The notes: generated from the letters alone by a model not told the origin. A stretch of DNA of 64,000 bases from an uncultured Alphaproteobacteria bacterium (GCA_902567855.1 CACFOQ010000002.1:79163-143162); one strand, 5' to 3'. Positions 17,906-26,977 are shown, counted from the stretch's first letter. Translations and numbers: made by a program.

Positions 17906-18685
17906 TTATTTCCTAAAACCAATTATGTTAATCATTCTTCCCGTGGGTAAATTCTTCAAATGGGTAGATCTACGGTGACTAAAAAAAAGCTGTACATTTG
18001 AGTAAGTATCCTCTTTGATATCTTCAATATTATTAATATTTTCATCTTTTAGCTGCTGTCTGATCAAAGCTCTCATATTAAAGAGGCTTTTATTTCCTCC
18101 TAAAATATCCTCAAAAAATGAATTATATAAAGGGTTTTTTTTAAGAAAATTAATCTTAAAAATTTTATCAACTTCAAAATTTTTTTTACCTAAACAAGGC
18201 CCTATGATACTTCTTATTTTTTTATTGTTTGGTTGAATTTTATTTATTTTTTTAAAAGCATTTTTAACTATATTTTTATAGACTCCTCTCCATCCAGCAT
18301 GCAGACATGCAATAAATTTTGAGTCAATATCAAAAATAAAAATTGGACAGCAATCTGCTGTTAGAATAGCCAAACTAATATTGATATCTTGTGTAATCAT
18401 TCCGTCACATTCAATTTTCTTATTTAAATTATTATTAGTAATTTCTAATATTTTATTAGAATGAATTTGTTTTACAGTTTTTAAAGAACTTTTTTCTAAA
18501 TGAAGTTTTTTTAGAGCTATATTTATATTTTCTTTAACTGATTTTTGATTATCTCCAGAACTTAAGCTACAGTTCAAGGAAGAATAATTATTTTTTGATA
18601 TACCTCCAAAACGAGTAAAAAATCCAAATTTAATTTTAGATTTAGAATAATTTTTCGAGTAAAAACTTTTTTTTTTTAATTCCAT
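17906..18685 (-). CDS. pgeF: Purine nucleoside phosphorylase / peptidoglycan-editing factor, YfiH (DUF152) family
   Basis: This 259-residue copper/zinc-fold protein belongs to the laccase-domain family (YfiH, PgeF, FAMIN/LACC1), whose members act on purine nucleosides or help edit peptidoglycan precursors. The metal and active-site residues are visible: QIHSNKI near 86, TADCCPIF near 118-125, CLHAGWRGV near 135-143, GPCLGKKN near 174 and the closing FFSHRR near 240. The gene overlaps the upstream NDUFAF7-type methyltransferase by 10 bases and ends the lgt-midA-pgeF operon. Confidence 0.9.
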   Translation of the reverse strand: MELKKKSFYSKNYSKSKIKFGFFTRFGGISKNNYSSLNCSLSSGDNQKSVKENINIALKKLHLEKSSLKTVKQIHSNKILEITNNNLNKKIECDGMITQDINISLAILTADCCPIFIFDIDSKFIACLHAGWRGVYKNIVKNAFKKINKIQPNNKKIRSIIGPCLGKKNFEVDKIFKINFLKKNPLYNSFFEDILGGNKSLFNMRALIRQQLKDENINNIEDIKEDTYSNVQLFFSHRRSTHLKNLPTGRMINIIGFRK

Positions 18686-19740
18686 TTTGATAAAACTAAT
18701 ACCTTAAATAAATTTCCCATATCTCTTTTATCTGTAATTCTTTTTACGCCTTTTTGGATCAAAATTCTTTGTTTATTATTTGCAACCTTCAAAATCTTGT
18801 CCTCTCTTTCTTTTATTCCATTATTTAATAAAAATTCTCTTTGTGATGAAAAGTATTCAACTTTAAGGTAATTTTTTTTGCCTAAATCAATTAATTTATT
18901 GAAGTCGACTAAAGAGCTGATGTCTTGTTTACCTATGTTATCCAGCAAATTTGATTTTTTATTATTATAGACTGATTGTAATGTGAAGTGTCCTGGATGA
19001 TTTTTATATCCATAATCAATAACTATTATCATGCCTCCAAATTTGAATATATGCTTACAGATTCTATTAAAATATTTATCTCGAGAATTAGAAATTTCTA
19101 AAACTTCAGAATTTTTATATTGATCTAATTGTTTTAAGGTTTTTTTGTCATTAATTATGACATCTTTAAATTTTATTGAAGATTCATTATATTTTATTTC
19201 TATCATTTTTTCATACCAAGTTTGATTTTTTTTAAAAAACTGTCTTACTGGGAAGCAGTCAAAAAATTCATTAGCAAAAATTATATTTGGATATTGGTTT
19301 TTTTTCGAGAAATTTTTTAACCAGCTAATTTTGTTAGGATTATAATTAAAACTTAAGATATTGCTTTTTTGCACTTCAATGAGTTTAATATTTTTTTCTA
19401 TTAGATAAATATTCATAGATTTTTGAAAATCATTAAATCTTTTAGTTATATTCAATAAATCAATTAATAATGTTCCTTTTCCTGGACCAAGTTCATAAAA
19501 ATTAAATTTTTTTTTTAAATTTATTTTCCAATGATATAAAATAAACAAACCAATTATGTCTCCAAATAATTGAGAGATTTCTGGAGAAGTAATAAAGTCA
19601 CCTTTTTTACCAATCACATTTGAATGATTATAATATCCAAATTTTCCATATAGACAGGCTTCTGTGAATTCTTCTATTGAAATAATTTTTGACTTAAATT
19701 TCTTTTTAATTATTTCCTTTAATATTTTTTCTTTATACAT
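18676..19740 (-). CDS. SAM-dependent methyltransferase, NDUFAF7/MidA family
   Basis: NDUFAF7 proteins are class I methyltransferases. The mitochondrial one dimethylates an arginine of complex I subunit NDUFS2 and is needed for complex I assembly. The 354 residues show the family block GDFITSPEISQLFGDIIG near 47-64, the SAM-binding ELGPGKGTLLIDLL near 83-96, and NEFFDCFPVRQF near 157-168. The bacterial substrate is not proven; NuoD is the natural guess. It lies between lgt (8-base overlap) and pgeF (10-base overlap), a gene order common in Alphaproteobacteria. Confidence 0.9.
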   Translation of the reverse strand: MYKEKILKEIIKKKFKSKIISIEEFTEACLYGKFGYYNHSNVIGKKGDFITSPEISQLFGDIIGLFILYHWKINLKKKFNFYELGPGKGTLLIDLLNITKRFNDFQKSMNIYLIEKNIKLIEVQKSNILSFNYNPNKISWLKNFSKKNQYPNIIFANEFFDCFPVRQFFKKNQTWYEKMIEIKYNESSIKFKDVIINDKKTLKQLDQYKNSEVLEISNSRDKYFNRICKHIFKFGGMIIVIDYGYKNHPGHFTLQSVYNNKKSNLLDNIGKQDISSLVDFNKLIDLGKKNYLKVEYFSSQREFLLNNGIKEREDKILKVANNKQRILIQKGVKRITDKRDMGNLFKVLVLSKWN

Positions 19741-20515
19741 TTCTTTTTATTAATAATAAAAAACCAAACAATAATAGGGGTAGGCTTAATAATTGCCCCA
19801 TGGATAACAAGTTAAAAAATAAACCTAAATTTGCATCAGGCTCTCTAATAAATTCAACTGAAAATCTAAATAATCCATAAAATAATAGAAATAATCCTGA
19901 TAGTTTTCCTATCATTTTTTTGTTATAAAATTTTATAAAGAAAAAATATAAAATGAAAAATAATATTAATCCTTCAAAAAAAGCTTCATATAATTGTGAC
20001 GGATGACGAGGTAAATTATCTATGGTTGAGTATATTACTGCTATAGGAAAAGTAGTAACTTTACCTATTAATTCTACATTAATAAAATTAGCTATTCTTC
20101 CAAAAAAGAGTCCAATAGGAGCAACTAATGTAATTAGATCGGATAAATAAAAAAAACTAATATTTTTGATTTTGGAAAAAAAATATGTACTTGTTATGAT
20201 ACCTATTAACCCACCATGAAAAGACATTCCTCCTTCCCATATGTAAAAAATGTAAAATGGATCATTAAGAAAAATTAAAGTTTGATAAAATATTACGTAG
20301 CCCAATCTGCCACCTACAATTACGCCAATTATTGACCAGATAAAAAAATCATCAATTATTTTAGTATTTATATTATCTTGAATTTTATTATTAAATCTTT
20401 TCATCAATTGAATTCCTATGAGAAAAGCGGCAACATAAGCCAGTCCATACCAACGTATTTCAATACTACCCAAAGAAAAAATTACGGGATCTATTGAAGG
20501 ATGTAAGAAAATCAT
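19733..20515 (-). CDS. lgt: Prolipoprotein diacylglyceryl transferase
   Basis: Lgt transfers diacylglyceryl from phosphatidylglycerol to the lipobox cysteine of prolipoproteins at the outer face of the inner membrane. The 260-residue protein has about seven membrane segments. The Lgt signature is recognisable as GRIANFINVELIGK near 139-152, preceded by GGRLGYVIFY and GGMSFHGGLIG, and the conserved RHPSQLYEAFFEG lies near 169-181. It heads the lgt-midA-pgeF operon and is divergent from ubiK, with only 28 bases between the start codons. Confidence 0.95.
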   Translation of the reverse strand: MIFLHPSIDPVIFSLGSIEIRWYGLAYVAAFLIGIQLMKRFNNKIQDNINTKIIDDFFIWSIIGVIVGGRLGYVIFYQTLIFLNDPFYIFYIWEGGMSFHGGLIGIITSTYFFSKIKNISFFYLSDLITLVAPIGLFFGRIANFINVELIGKVTTFPIAVIYSTIDNLPRHPSQLYEAFFEGLILFFILYFFFIKFYNKKMIGKLSGLFLLFYGLFRFSVEFIREPDANLGLFFNLLSMGQLLSLPLLLFGFLLLIKRNV

Positions 20516-20543
20516 TATATTAGTTTAAACTATTATTATAATC

Positions 20544-20831
20544 ATGGTTAATAAATCAAAAATTTTATCTGATCTATCGAAAATGGCTGTAGATGCTATG
20601 GGCACTTTTTCAGGTTTAAAAAAAGAAGTTGAAACAATTGTAAGCCTAAAAGTCAACAAGGTAATTAACAAAATGAATCTTGTAAAAAGAGATGAATTTG
20701 AAGTATTAAAAAAATTAGTCCAGAAGTTAGTTGAAGAAAATGAAAAATTAAGACAGAAAAAAACTTCAAAAAAGAAGACTTCAAAAGTTATTAGAAAGAA
20801 AGTAAAAGCAAAAAAAAGTATAAAAAAATAA
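20544..20831 (+). CDS. ubiK: Ubiquinone biosynthesis accessory factor UbiK (BMFP domain)
   Basis: UbiK is a small coiled-coil protein that aids the soluble Ubi complex in ubiquinone synthesis, likely through membrane lipid contact. The 95 residues include an N-terminal helix, a central KRDEFEVLKKLVQKLVEENE coiled coil near 48-67, and a Lys/Ser-rich basic tail from 70 to the end that is longer than the core needs. Position next to lgt and ahead of a YbjN gene matches the alphaproteobacterial order. The lysine tail may aid membrane or nucleic-acid contact; this is inference. Confidence 0.85.
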   Translation: MVNKSKILSDLSKMAVDAMGTFSGLKKEVETIVSLKVNKVINKMNLVKRDEFEVLKKLVQKLVEENEKLRQKKTSKKKTSKVIRKKVKAKKSIKK

Positions 20832-20901
20832 GGTTATTCACAATAATTTTATACAAATACCTAATTTCCTTGCTAAAATCTAAATCAATTTAGTAAACTA
20901 G

Positions 20902-20933
20902 ATATAGTATATATCAAATAACATATACTATAT
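20902..20933. promoter_or_regulatory. Perfect 11-bp inverted repeat just ahead of the YbjN gene
   Basis: The arms ATATAGTATAT (20902-20912) and ATATACTATAT (20923-20933) are exact reverse complements with a 10-base spacer. The right arm ends 5 bases before the ATG at 20939, so the palindrome covers the place where a ribosome-binding site would be. It could be an operator or a weak translational hairpin. The high AT content of the region makes chance partly credible. Confidence 0.4.
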
Positions 20934-20938
20934 AGAGT

Positions 20939-21421
20939 ATGGATAATTTTACATTAAATCCCATAGATGTAGTTGAAGAGGTAATATATTCGAAAAAATG
21001 GACATTTAGTAGGGCTGATGATTATGAGTTAGTAGCTGAAATTGCTTCTAAGTGGTGTCAATATAGATTGTATTTTACTTGGTCAGAGCAAATAAGAGCT
21101 ATAAGCTTAACTGTTACATTTGATTTAAAATTTCCTTACGCAAAAATTAAAGATGCTCAGGAATTACTAGCTTTGATAAATGAAAAACTTTGGATAGGGC
21201 ATTTTGATATAACTTCAAAAAATGGAATACCGGCATACAGACACACTGTATTATCATTTCCAGAAGATGAAGTTTTACATTATCAATTAGAAAATTTAGT
21301 AGATATTGCTATTTATGAATGTGAGAAATTTTATCCTGCATTTCAACTAGTTTTATTTGAAGATAGTAATCCAAGTAAAGCCTTAGCTATCAGCACTTTT
21401 GATACAATAGGAGTAGCGTAA
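20939..21421 (+). CDS. YbjN domain-containing protein
   Basis: This 160-residue soluble protein fits the YbjN/bacterial sensory-transduction-regulator family, whose fold resembles type III secretion chaperones and whose role is poorly known. Family-like segments are an N-terminal WTFSRADDYELVAEI near 21-35, an RLYFTWSEQIRAISLT strand region near 43-58 and LWIGHFDI near 87. The gene stands 107 bases after ubiK and 37 bases before proC; the ubiK-ybjN-proC order recurs in Rhodospirillales. A perfect AT-rich inverted repeat sits immediately before its start. Confidence 0.82.
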   Translation: MDNFTLNPIDVVEEVIYSKKWTFSRADDYELVAEIASKWCQYRLYFTWSEQIRAISLTVTFDLKFPYAKIKDAQELLALINEKLWIGHFDITSKNGIPAYRHTVLSFPEDEVLHYQLENLVDIAIYECEKFYPAFQLVLFEDSNPSKALAISTFDTIGVA

Positions 21422-21458
21422 TACTTTACATTTCTGAGTTATATTTTATTCATGAAGA

Positions 21459-22268
21459 ATGAATAAAATTTTACTAATAGGTTGTGGACATATGGGCTCA
21501 GCATTATTGCAAGCTTGGTTGCTACAAAAGAATATCTATTTTTATGTTGTTGATCCTATTAACTATAAAAAAATTAATAAAAAAAAATATAATAAAGTTA
21601 AAGCTTATAAAAGTTTATTAGATATAAAAGATATATCGTCAATAGATATTGTAATTTTCGCTATTAAACCTCAAATAATCCAAGAAGTTTTAAAAGAAGT
21701 TTCTTTTTTTAATTTTAATAAAAAAACAATTTTTGTTAGTATAGTAGCAGGTATACAAATGAGTCTTTTCAATAAATTTTTAAAAAAAAACAATCAATTT
21801 ATTAGAGTTATGCCAAATATGCCTGCTTTAGTGAACAAAGGTATGTCGTGCTTGGTAGCAAATAAAACTATAACAACTAAAAATAAAAATAAAATAAATT
21901 CATTGTTTTTAAAAGTTGGTAAAACTCTTTGGTTAAAAAAAGAAAAAGACATTAACATAGTTACAGCTATTTCTGGAAGTGGACCAGGTTATATTTTTTT
22001 ATTAGTAGATGCTTTTGAAAAAGCTGCATTAAAATTAGGCTTAAATGAAAAAGATTCTAAGGAATTAGTTTATCAAACTTTTTTTGGATCTATAGAATTA
22101 CTTTTAAAAAATAATAGTTCAGCTTTAAAATTAGCTAAAAATATTGCTGTTAGTGGTGGCACAACTGAAGCTGCCTTTAAAATTTTTCTTGATAAAAAAA
22201 TACTTCACAAGACTTTTGAAAGAGCAATAAGTGCTGCTTATACAAAATCAATTAAATTAAGCAAGTAA
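21459..22268 (+). CDS. proC: Pyrroline-5-carboxylate reductase
   Basis: ProC catalyses the last step of proline synthesis, NAD(P)H reduction of pyrroline-5-carboxylate. The 269 residues start with the Rossmann motif ILLIGCGHMGSALLQAW at 4-20, followed by FAIKPQ near 67-72 and MPNMPALVNKG near 118-128. The C-terminal signature includes AISGSGPGYIFLL near 167-179 and VSGGTTEAA near 233-241. The glycine motif GCGHMG has C-G-H where most ProCs have GxGNMG, a mild change. It is 6 bases ahead of the TetR/COQ9-like gene. Confidence 0.95.
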   Translation: MNKILLIGCGHMGSALLQAWLLQKNIYFYVVDPINYKKINKKKYNKVKAYKSLLDIKDISSIDIVIFAIKPQIIQEVLKEVSFFNFNKKTIFVSIVAGIQMSLFNKFLKKNNQFIRVMPNMPALVNKGMSCLVANKTITTKNKNKINSLFLKVGKTLWLKKEKDINIVTAISGSGPGYIFLLVDAFEKAALKLGLNEKDSKELVYQTFFGSIELLLKNNSSALKLAKNIAVSGGTTEAAFKIFLDKKILHKTFERAISAAYTKSIKLSK

Positions 22269-22274
22269 GCAATT

Positions 22275-22829
22275 GTGAATAAGGATTATAAAAAAATAGC
22301 AGAAACAACCTTAAAAATTTTAGATAAAAAACCTTGGCTTGATATTACGTTAAAAGAAATTCAAACTAAATCTAAAGTTGAAAAATTTAATTTATTAATT
22401 AAAAATAAAAAAGATTTATTAATAAAATTAAATAATTATTTTGATTATAAAGTTTCATCTAAAATTTCTAATATTGAAAATAGCAATTATAAAGATATGA
22501 TTTTTGAAGTAATTATGATGAGATTTGATGTATTGCAGGAGAATCGCAAGGGTATAAAATCAATTTTCGATTCTTTTAAAAGTAAACCTAAATTGTTATT
22601 TTTTTTGTTACCTGAATTATTAGATAGCATTTTAATTATGGTTAAATCTATTAATTTACCTATAAAAGGTGTTCTGGGACAGTTAAAAATTAAAGGTATT
22701 TTTATTATCTATGTATCAAGTTTTTTTGTTTGGTTAAATGATGAAACTATAGCTTTAGATAAGACCATGACAGCTTTGGACAAGTATTTAGATCAAGCTA
22801 ATAATATTTTAAAATTTATGAATAAATGA
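22275..22829 (+). CDS. TetR/COQ9-like protein
   Basis: This 184-residue all-helical protein begins with a GTG at 22275. Residues 5-45 resemble a degenerate TetR helix-turn-helix (AETTLKILDKKPWLDITLKEI), without the canonical glycine/aromatic pattern. The C-terminal part ends with FVWLNDETIALDKTMTALDK, a pattern seen in alphaproteobacterial TetR-annotated relatives of the COQ9 fold. It could be a repressor or a lipid-binding protein that lost DNA binding. It overlaps the CsaA-like gene by 4 bases and follows proC by 6 bases, so it is part of a proC operon. Confidence 0.6.
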   Translation: MNKDYKKIAETTLKILDKKPWLDITLKEIQTKSKVEKFNLLIKNKKDLLIKLNNYFDYKVSSKISNIENSNYKDMIFEVIMMRFDVLQENRKGIKSIFDSFKSKPKLLFFLLPELLDSILIMVKSINLPIKGVLGQLKIKGIFIIYVSSFFVWLNDETIALDKTMTALDKYLDQANNILKFMNK

Positions 22830-23164
22830 ATAATATTTCATTTGATGATTTTATGAAGGTTGAAATTTGTGTAGGAACCATTCTTACTGCTGAAATAAAC
22901 AAAAATTTAAATAATCCTGCTATAGTTTTAACAATTGATTTTGGAAAAAAAATTGGTATCAAAAAAAGTTCTGCACAACTAATAGCTAATTATACATGTG
23001 ATAGTCTTATAAAAAGACAAATTCTTGCAGTTGTAAATTTTGCTCCAAGACAAGTTGGGAAAATTATTTCAGAAGTACTGGTACTTGGGCTGTCTGACAA
23101 TAATAATCAGCCAGTTTTAATCTCACCTGATTCAAATATAAAAAATGGAAAAAAACTATATTAA
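22826..23164 (+). CDS. csaA: CsaA-like tRNA-binding-domain protein
   Basis: This 112-residue OB-fold protein resembles Bacillus CsaA and the C-terminal domain of MetRS (EMAP II-like). It begins with FDDFMKVEICVGTILTAE near 6-23 and has the conserved KKSSAQLIANYT near 49-60 and VVNFAPRQVGKIISEVLVLG near 72-91. Such proteins bind tRNA or act as secretion-related chaperones; no specific role is shown here. It converges on the sensor kinase gene with no gap. Confidence 0.87.
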   Translation: MNNISFDDFMKVEICVGTILTAEINKNLNNPAIVLTIDFGKKIGIKKSSAQLIANYTCDSLIKRQILAVVNFAPRQVGKIISEVLVLGLSDNNNQPVLISPDSNIKNGKKLY

Positions 23165-24460
23165 CTACAAAGGTAAATATAAAAGTATTTTTAAACCATT
23201 CATTTTTGATTTTGAAAGTTTTATTTCTCCTCCGTGAGATCTTATTATATCTCTAGTAATAGTTAATCCTAGTCCACTTTCTCCTTTAAGTTTATTGCGC
23301 GAAGGATCTAAAGTAAAAAAAGGTTTAAAAACATCTTCATAATTTTTTTCTGGTATACCAGGACCATTATCAGCAATTTTAATATATAATTCATTATTTT
23401 TAGTTCCTAAATCAATTTCTATTTTGTCAGCATATCTTTTTGCATTATCAAAAATATTTTGAAGAGCTCGTTTTATTTGAATAGGTCTACATAAAGTTTT
23501 AATATTTTTTTCAAAATTATATTTAATTGTAAAATTATCTGATGAATTTGATTTGCATATATTTTCAATAAGTTCATTAATATTTGTTTCTTCAATTTTC
23601 TCCGCAGCTTCACCTCTAACAAAGCTTACGTAGCTATTCAGCATAGCTGTCATTTCATTGATATCATGTTCAAGTTCTTTTTTTGCACTATCATCTTTCA
23701 TTAAAGATAATTGCAATTTCATTCTGGTTAATGGCGTTCTCAAATCATGACTGACTCCTGCTAGCATTTCAGTACGCTGTTTTAAAAATCTTTTAATTCT
23801 ATTTTGCATTAGGTTAAAAGCATTTGTTGTTTGCCTAATTTCCAATGATCCCGACCCTTTTAATTCAGGTGCATCAAGTCCTCGGCCAAATGTTTCAGCA
23901 ATAATTGCTAACCTTTTCAAAGGTCTCATTTGCCCTTTCATAAAATAATAAGCTAGAAAAAGTAATATTAGTGATGCAAAAAACATCCAAATAAGAAAAA
24001 CAAATGCTGATTCGCTATACAATCTATCTTTATCTACAGTAATTTGAAGTAAATTTGTATTTATTTGAAGTGAAATAATTGCACCCTTGTCTAAATTGGT
24101 TAAATCATAACTAAATGGAATATTTATTTCATTTAGTGCTTGTTTTAATCTTTTAGAAAGAATGCCTCTTTGTTCATAAAAAATAATATCATTAAGATTT
24201 GCATTTTCTTTTAATTCAACTTTCATTTTAAAATCTTCCTTTGCTAGTTTTATAGCAGTTAACTTTAGATCTTGATCAATAAGTTTAACAATTACATTTA
24301 TATCAGCGACTACTGATTGAGTGAGACGTTTACTAATGATATTCCAAGAAGTTTGATAAAATATAAATGTTGTCAATGTTACTAAAGTAATAATTGGAAT
24401 AAAAACAATAATTAATGATCTTCCTAGCAAAGATGATGGTATTATTTTTTTAAATTTCAT
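23165..24460 (-). CDS. EnvZ-type sensor histidine kinase
   Basis: This inner-membrane sensor pairs with the upstream response regulator, overlapping it by 4 bases. The 431 residues have two membrane segments (about 14-36 and 153-173) flanking a periplasmic domain of roughly 115 residues, then a HAMP linker (about 174-230) and a dimerisation domain with the phospho-acceptor H238 in AGVSHDLRTPLTRMK. The ATPase domain includes N-box FDNAKRYAD near 337, DNGPGIP near 365 and GLGLTI near 400. The EnvZ-like class with HAMP and no PAS suggests envelope or osmotic input, which is inference. Confidence 0.9.
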   Translation of the reverse strand: MKFKKIIPSSLLGRSLIIVFIPIITLVTLTTFIFYQTSWNIISKRLTQSVVADINVIVKLIDQDLKLTAIKLAKEDFKMKVELKENANLNDIIFYEQRGILSKRLKQALNEINIPFSYDLTNLDKGAIISLQINTNLLQITVDKDRLYSESAFVFLIWMFFASLILLFLAYYFMKGQMRPLKRLAIIAETFGRGLDAPELKGSGSLEIRQTTNAFNLMQNRIKRFLKQRTEMLAGVSHDLRTPLTRMKLQLSLMKDDSAKKELEHDINEMTAMLNSYVSFVRGEAAEKIEETNINELIENICKSNSSDNFTIKYNFEKNIKTLCRPIQIKRALQNIFDNAKRYADKIEIDLGTKNNELYIKIADNGPGIPEKNYEDVFKPFFTLDPSRNKLKGESGLGLTITRDIIRSHGGEIKLSKSKMNGLKILLYLPL

Positions 24461-25137
24461 AGTGCGTTACATATTAATTTATAACCTTTTCCTCTTATTG
24501 TTTTCAAAAAATGAGGTTGCTTAGGGTTAGTTTCTATTTTTTGTCTTAATCTAGTTACTTGTACATCAACTTTTCTTAATTCACTTTCATCATAATCTTG
24601 TTCAGCAAGTTCTTCTCTTAATACTATTTCATTCTTTTTATTTATTAGTTTAATCAAAAGTTTGTTTTCACCCTCAGTTAGATATATTATTTTATTTTTT
24701 CTTTTTAATTGTAGATCATTAATATTGTATGTAAAATCGCCAAAATTAATTATTTCAGAATTTTCATTAATATCACTAAATAAATTTAATAATTTTTGAA
24801 TTCTCAAATATAATTCCTCTGGTTCAAAAGGTTTTGCCAAATAATCATCAGCACCAATTTTTAATCCTTCAATTTTATTTTCAGGCTCTCCCATAGCAGT
24901 AAGTAAAATAATTGGCGTGTTACTTTTTTCTTTAATAATATTAACTAAATTAATACCATCTCCTGATGGCATCATTCTATCTACAATCACTAAGTCAAAA
25001 ATAAAATACTCAATAATTTCTTTACCGGAATTAAAATCATCACAATGATAAATCTTATAATTTTTTTCTGTCAAATATTCATCGAGTAATTCTCTTAATC
25101 TTTCATCATCATCGATAATCAAAATATTTTTTAGCAT
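24457..25137 (-). CDS. OmpR-family response regulator (PetR/OmpR-like)
   Basis: This 226-residue protein has a receiver domain (acid pocket D10/D11, phospho-acceptor D53 in VIVDRMMP, lysine in LAKPFEP near 102) and a C-terminal winged helix ending in FLKTIRGKGYKL. It is the partner of the EnvZ-type kinase next door. Together with the MarR gene 6 bases upstream, it resembles the petP-petR pair, which in Rhodobacter capsulatus sits by and is needed for the bc1 genes. Here the bc1 operon is 12 kb away, so that link is only by homology. Confidence 0.92.
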   Translation of the reverse strand: MLKNILIIDDDERLRELLDEYLTEKNYKIYHCDDFNSGKEIIEYFIFDLVIVDRMMPSGDGINLVNIIKEKSNTPIILLTAMGEPENKIEGLKIGADDYLAKPFEPEELYLRIQKLLNLFSDINENSEIINFGDFTYNINDLQLKRKNKIIYLTEGENKLLIKLINKKNEIVLREELAEQDYDESELRKVDVQVTRLRQKIETNPKQPHFLKTIRGKGYKLICNAL

Positions 25138-25143
25138 TTATTT

Positions 25144-25629
25144 TTACTCATTAAGTTTATTAAATATTTTTTTTGATTTTTCATCAATCATTGAATATAA
25201 AATTTTTTTAAAACCATTTATATCAGACTCTTTTGCGTTATTAATTATACTTTTTATTTTATTAATTTGTATTTTGGATAATTTTGCTTCTAGATCTAAT
25301 CCTTTTTGAGTAAGACATAATTTTTTAGTTCTTTTATCTTCGCCAATTGAAACAAGAATATATTTTTCTTTTACTAGTTGATTCAATACCCTTGAAAGAC
25401 TTTGCTTTGTAATTTTTAAAATTCCAAGAAGGTCTTTTATCGTAATATTTTTTTGCTTTCCTACGAAATAAATTACTCTGTGGTGGGCTCTACCATAATT
25501 AATTTTATTTAAAATTTCATCTGGACCCAAAGTAAACTCTCTATATGAGAAAAAAATCAATTCAATTATTTTCTTTATTTCTTTTTCGCTTAAAAACAAA
25601 GGTGTTAACAATTTATTTAGGTCAGTCAT
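25144..25629 (-). CDS. MarR-family transcriptional regulator (PetP-like)
   Basis: This 161-residue winged-helix protein has the recognition-helix region ITIKDLLGILKITKQSLSRV near 62-81 and the wing GEDKRTKKLCLTQKGLDLE near 96-114, as in MarR proteins. It is first of a three-gene set with the response regulator and kinase, and diverges from ilvE with a 56-base gap, where it may bind. Position resembles PetP in Rhodobacter. Effector and targets cannot be read from the sequence. Confidence 0.87.
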   Translation of the reverse strand: MTDLNKLLTPLFLSEKEIKKIIELIFFSYREFTLGPDEILNKINYGRAHHRVIYFVGKQKNITIKDLLGILKITKQSLSRVLNQLVKEKYILVSIGEDKRTKKLCLTQKGLDLEAKLSKIQINKIKSIINNAKESDINGFKKILYSMIDEKSKKIFNKLNE

Positions 25630-25685
25630 ATTGACTTAATTATGCATCACTGATAGTCACTTGTCATTAAAAATTATAAAATATA

Positions 25686-26570
25686 ATGAATAAAACCTTT
25701 GATGATAGAGAGGGATGGATATGGATGAATGGTTCATTTGTCCCTTGGAGAAATGCCACTATACCTATTGTGACGCAAGGTTTACATTATGCTAGTACTG
25801 TTTTCGAAGGTGAAAGAGCATATAATGGTAAAATATTTAAATCTCTTGAACATACTAAACGTTTATTTAGATCTGCTGAAATAATAGGAATGAAAATTCC
25901 ATTTAGTGAAAATGAAATTGAGCAAGCTAAAAAAGACTTAATAAGTAAAATGGATTTTAAAAACTGTTATGTTAGACCAGTTGTATGGAGAGGATCTCAA
26001 CAAATGGGCTTATCGACAGCTAAAGCTGATATAAATGTTGCAATTGCCGCGTGGGATGATTGGCATTCTTATTTTAATGAAAAAGATAGACTTGAAGGCT
26101 TAACTCTTGTTACTTCTCCATGGAAAAAACCAGCACCAGATACAGCTCCTTATGAAGCTAAAGCTTCAGGCCCATATATTATTTGCACTATGTCAAAACA
26201 ATTTGCAGAAAATAAAGGCTATAAAGATGCCTTAATGCTAGATTATCGAGGTTACGTAGCTGAGGGAACAGGTGCAAATATTTTTTTTATTAAAGGTGAT
26301 AATATACACACGCCAATTCCTGATTGTTTTTTAAATGGAATAACTAGGCAAGCAGTAATTGAAATTGTTAAAAATAAAGGCTTCAAATTGATTGAAAAAC
26401 ATATTCTTCCTGAAGAAATTGATCAATATGATGAGGCTTTTCTAACAGGAACTGCTGCCGAAATTACTCCAATTAAATCTATAGATAAAATAGAATACAA
26501 TGTTGGCAACAACACTACAGGTTATGAATTGATAAAAGATTTTACTAATTTAGTTAATTCAAGTTTATAA
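25686..26570 (+). CDS. ilvE: Branched-chain amino acid aminotransferase
   Basis: This PLP fold-type IV enzyme transfers amino groups to or from valine, leucine and isoleucine. The 294 residues show the entry motif FEGERAYNGKIF near 39-50, the PLP lysine in YEAKASGPYI near 158-167, and GTGANIFFIKGD near 196-207. A later FLTGTAAEITPI matches the phosphate-binding loop near 258-269. It is divergent from the MarR gene and convergent with moaE. D-amino acid aminotransferase is a related alternative, but the blocks fit IlvE better. Confidence 0.92.
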   Translation: MNKTFDDREGWIWMNGSFVPWRNATIPIVTQGLHYASTVFEGERAYNGKIFKSLEHTKRLFRSAEIIGMKIPFSENEIEQAKKDLISKMDFKNCYVRPVVWRGSQQMGLSTAKADINVAIAAWDDWHSYFNEKDRLEGLTLVTSPWKKPAPDTAPYEAKASGPYIICTMSKQFAENKGYKDALMLDYRGYVAEGTGANIFFIKGDNIHTPIPDCFLNGITRQAVIEIVKNKGFKLIEKHILPEEIDQYDEAFLTGTAAEITPIKSIDKIEYNVGNNTTGYELIKDFTNLVNSSL

Positions 26571-26572
26571 TA

Positions 26573-26977
26573 TTAAAGCCAGCTCGACTCATCGTCATAA
26601 AATTCTTTTTTCCAAAAAGGAGCTTCTTTTTTTAAATAGTCCATTATATAATTACATGATTTGTTGCTGTCCTTACGATGCTTTGCAAAAGTTGCTACTA
26701 AAACAATTTTTTCATTTACTTTTAATTTACCAAAACGATGTATTACTAATGTATCAATAAGATTCCATCTTTTTTTACTTTCATTGCATATTTTTTCTAG
26801 AGATTTAAAGGCCATATTTTCATAAACTTCTAAATATATTGAATTTACTTTTTTATTTTGGTTTATGTTTCTTACATAACCAACAAAAGTAGAAACAGCA
26901 CCAATTTCTTTATTTTTAGACTTAATTAAATCTATTTCTTTATCTAAAGAAAAATTATTTTTTTGTATTTTAATCAT
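26573..26977 (-). CDS. moaE: Molybdopterin synthase catalytic subunit
   Basis: MoaE inserts sulfur from MoaD into precursor Z (cPMP) to make molybdopterin. The 134 residues include GAVSTFVGYVRN near 26-37, IHRFGKLKVNEKIVLV near 80-95, the AKHRKDS loop, and the catalytic lysine in KKEAPFWKKE near 117-126. It shares one base with moaD. Molybdenum cofactor synthesis implies at least one molybdoenzyme elsewhere in the genome; none is encoded here. Confidence 0.94.
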   Translation of the reverse strand: MIKIQKNNFSLDKEIDLIKSKNKEIGAVSTFVGYVRNINQNKKVNSIYLEVYENMAFKSLEKICNESKKRWNLIDTLVIHRFGKLKVNEKIVLVATFAKHRKDSNKSCNYIMDYLKKEAPFWKKEFYDDESSWL

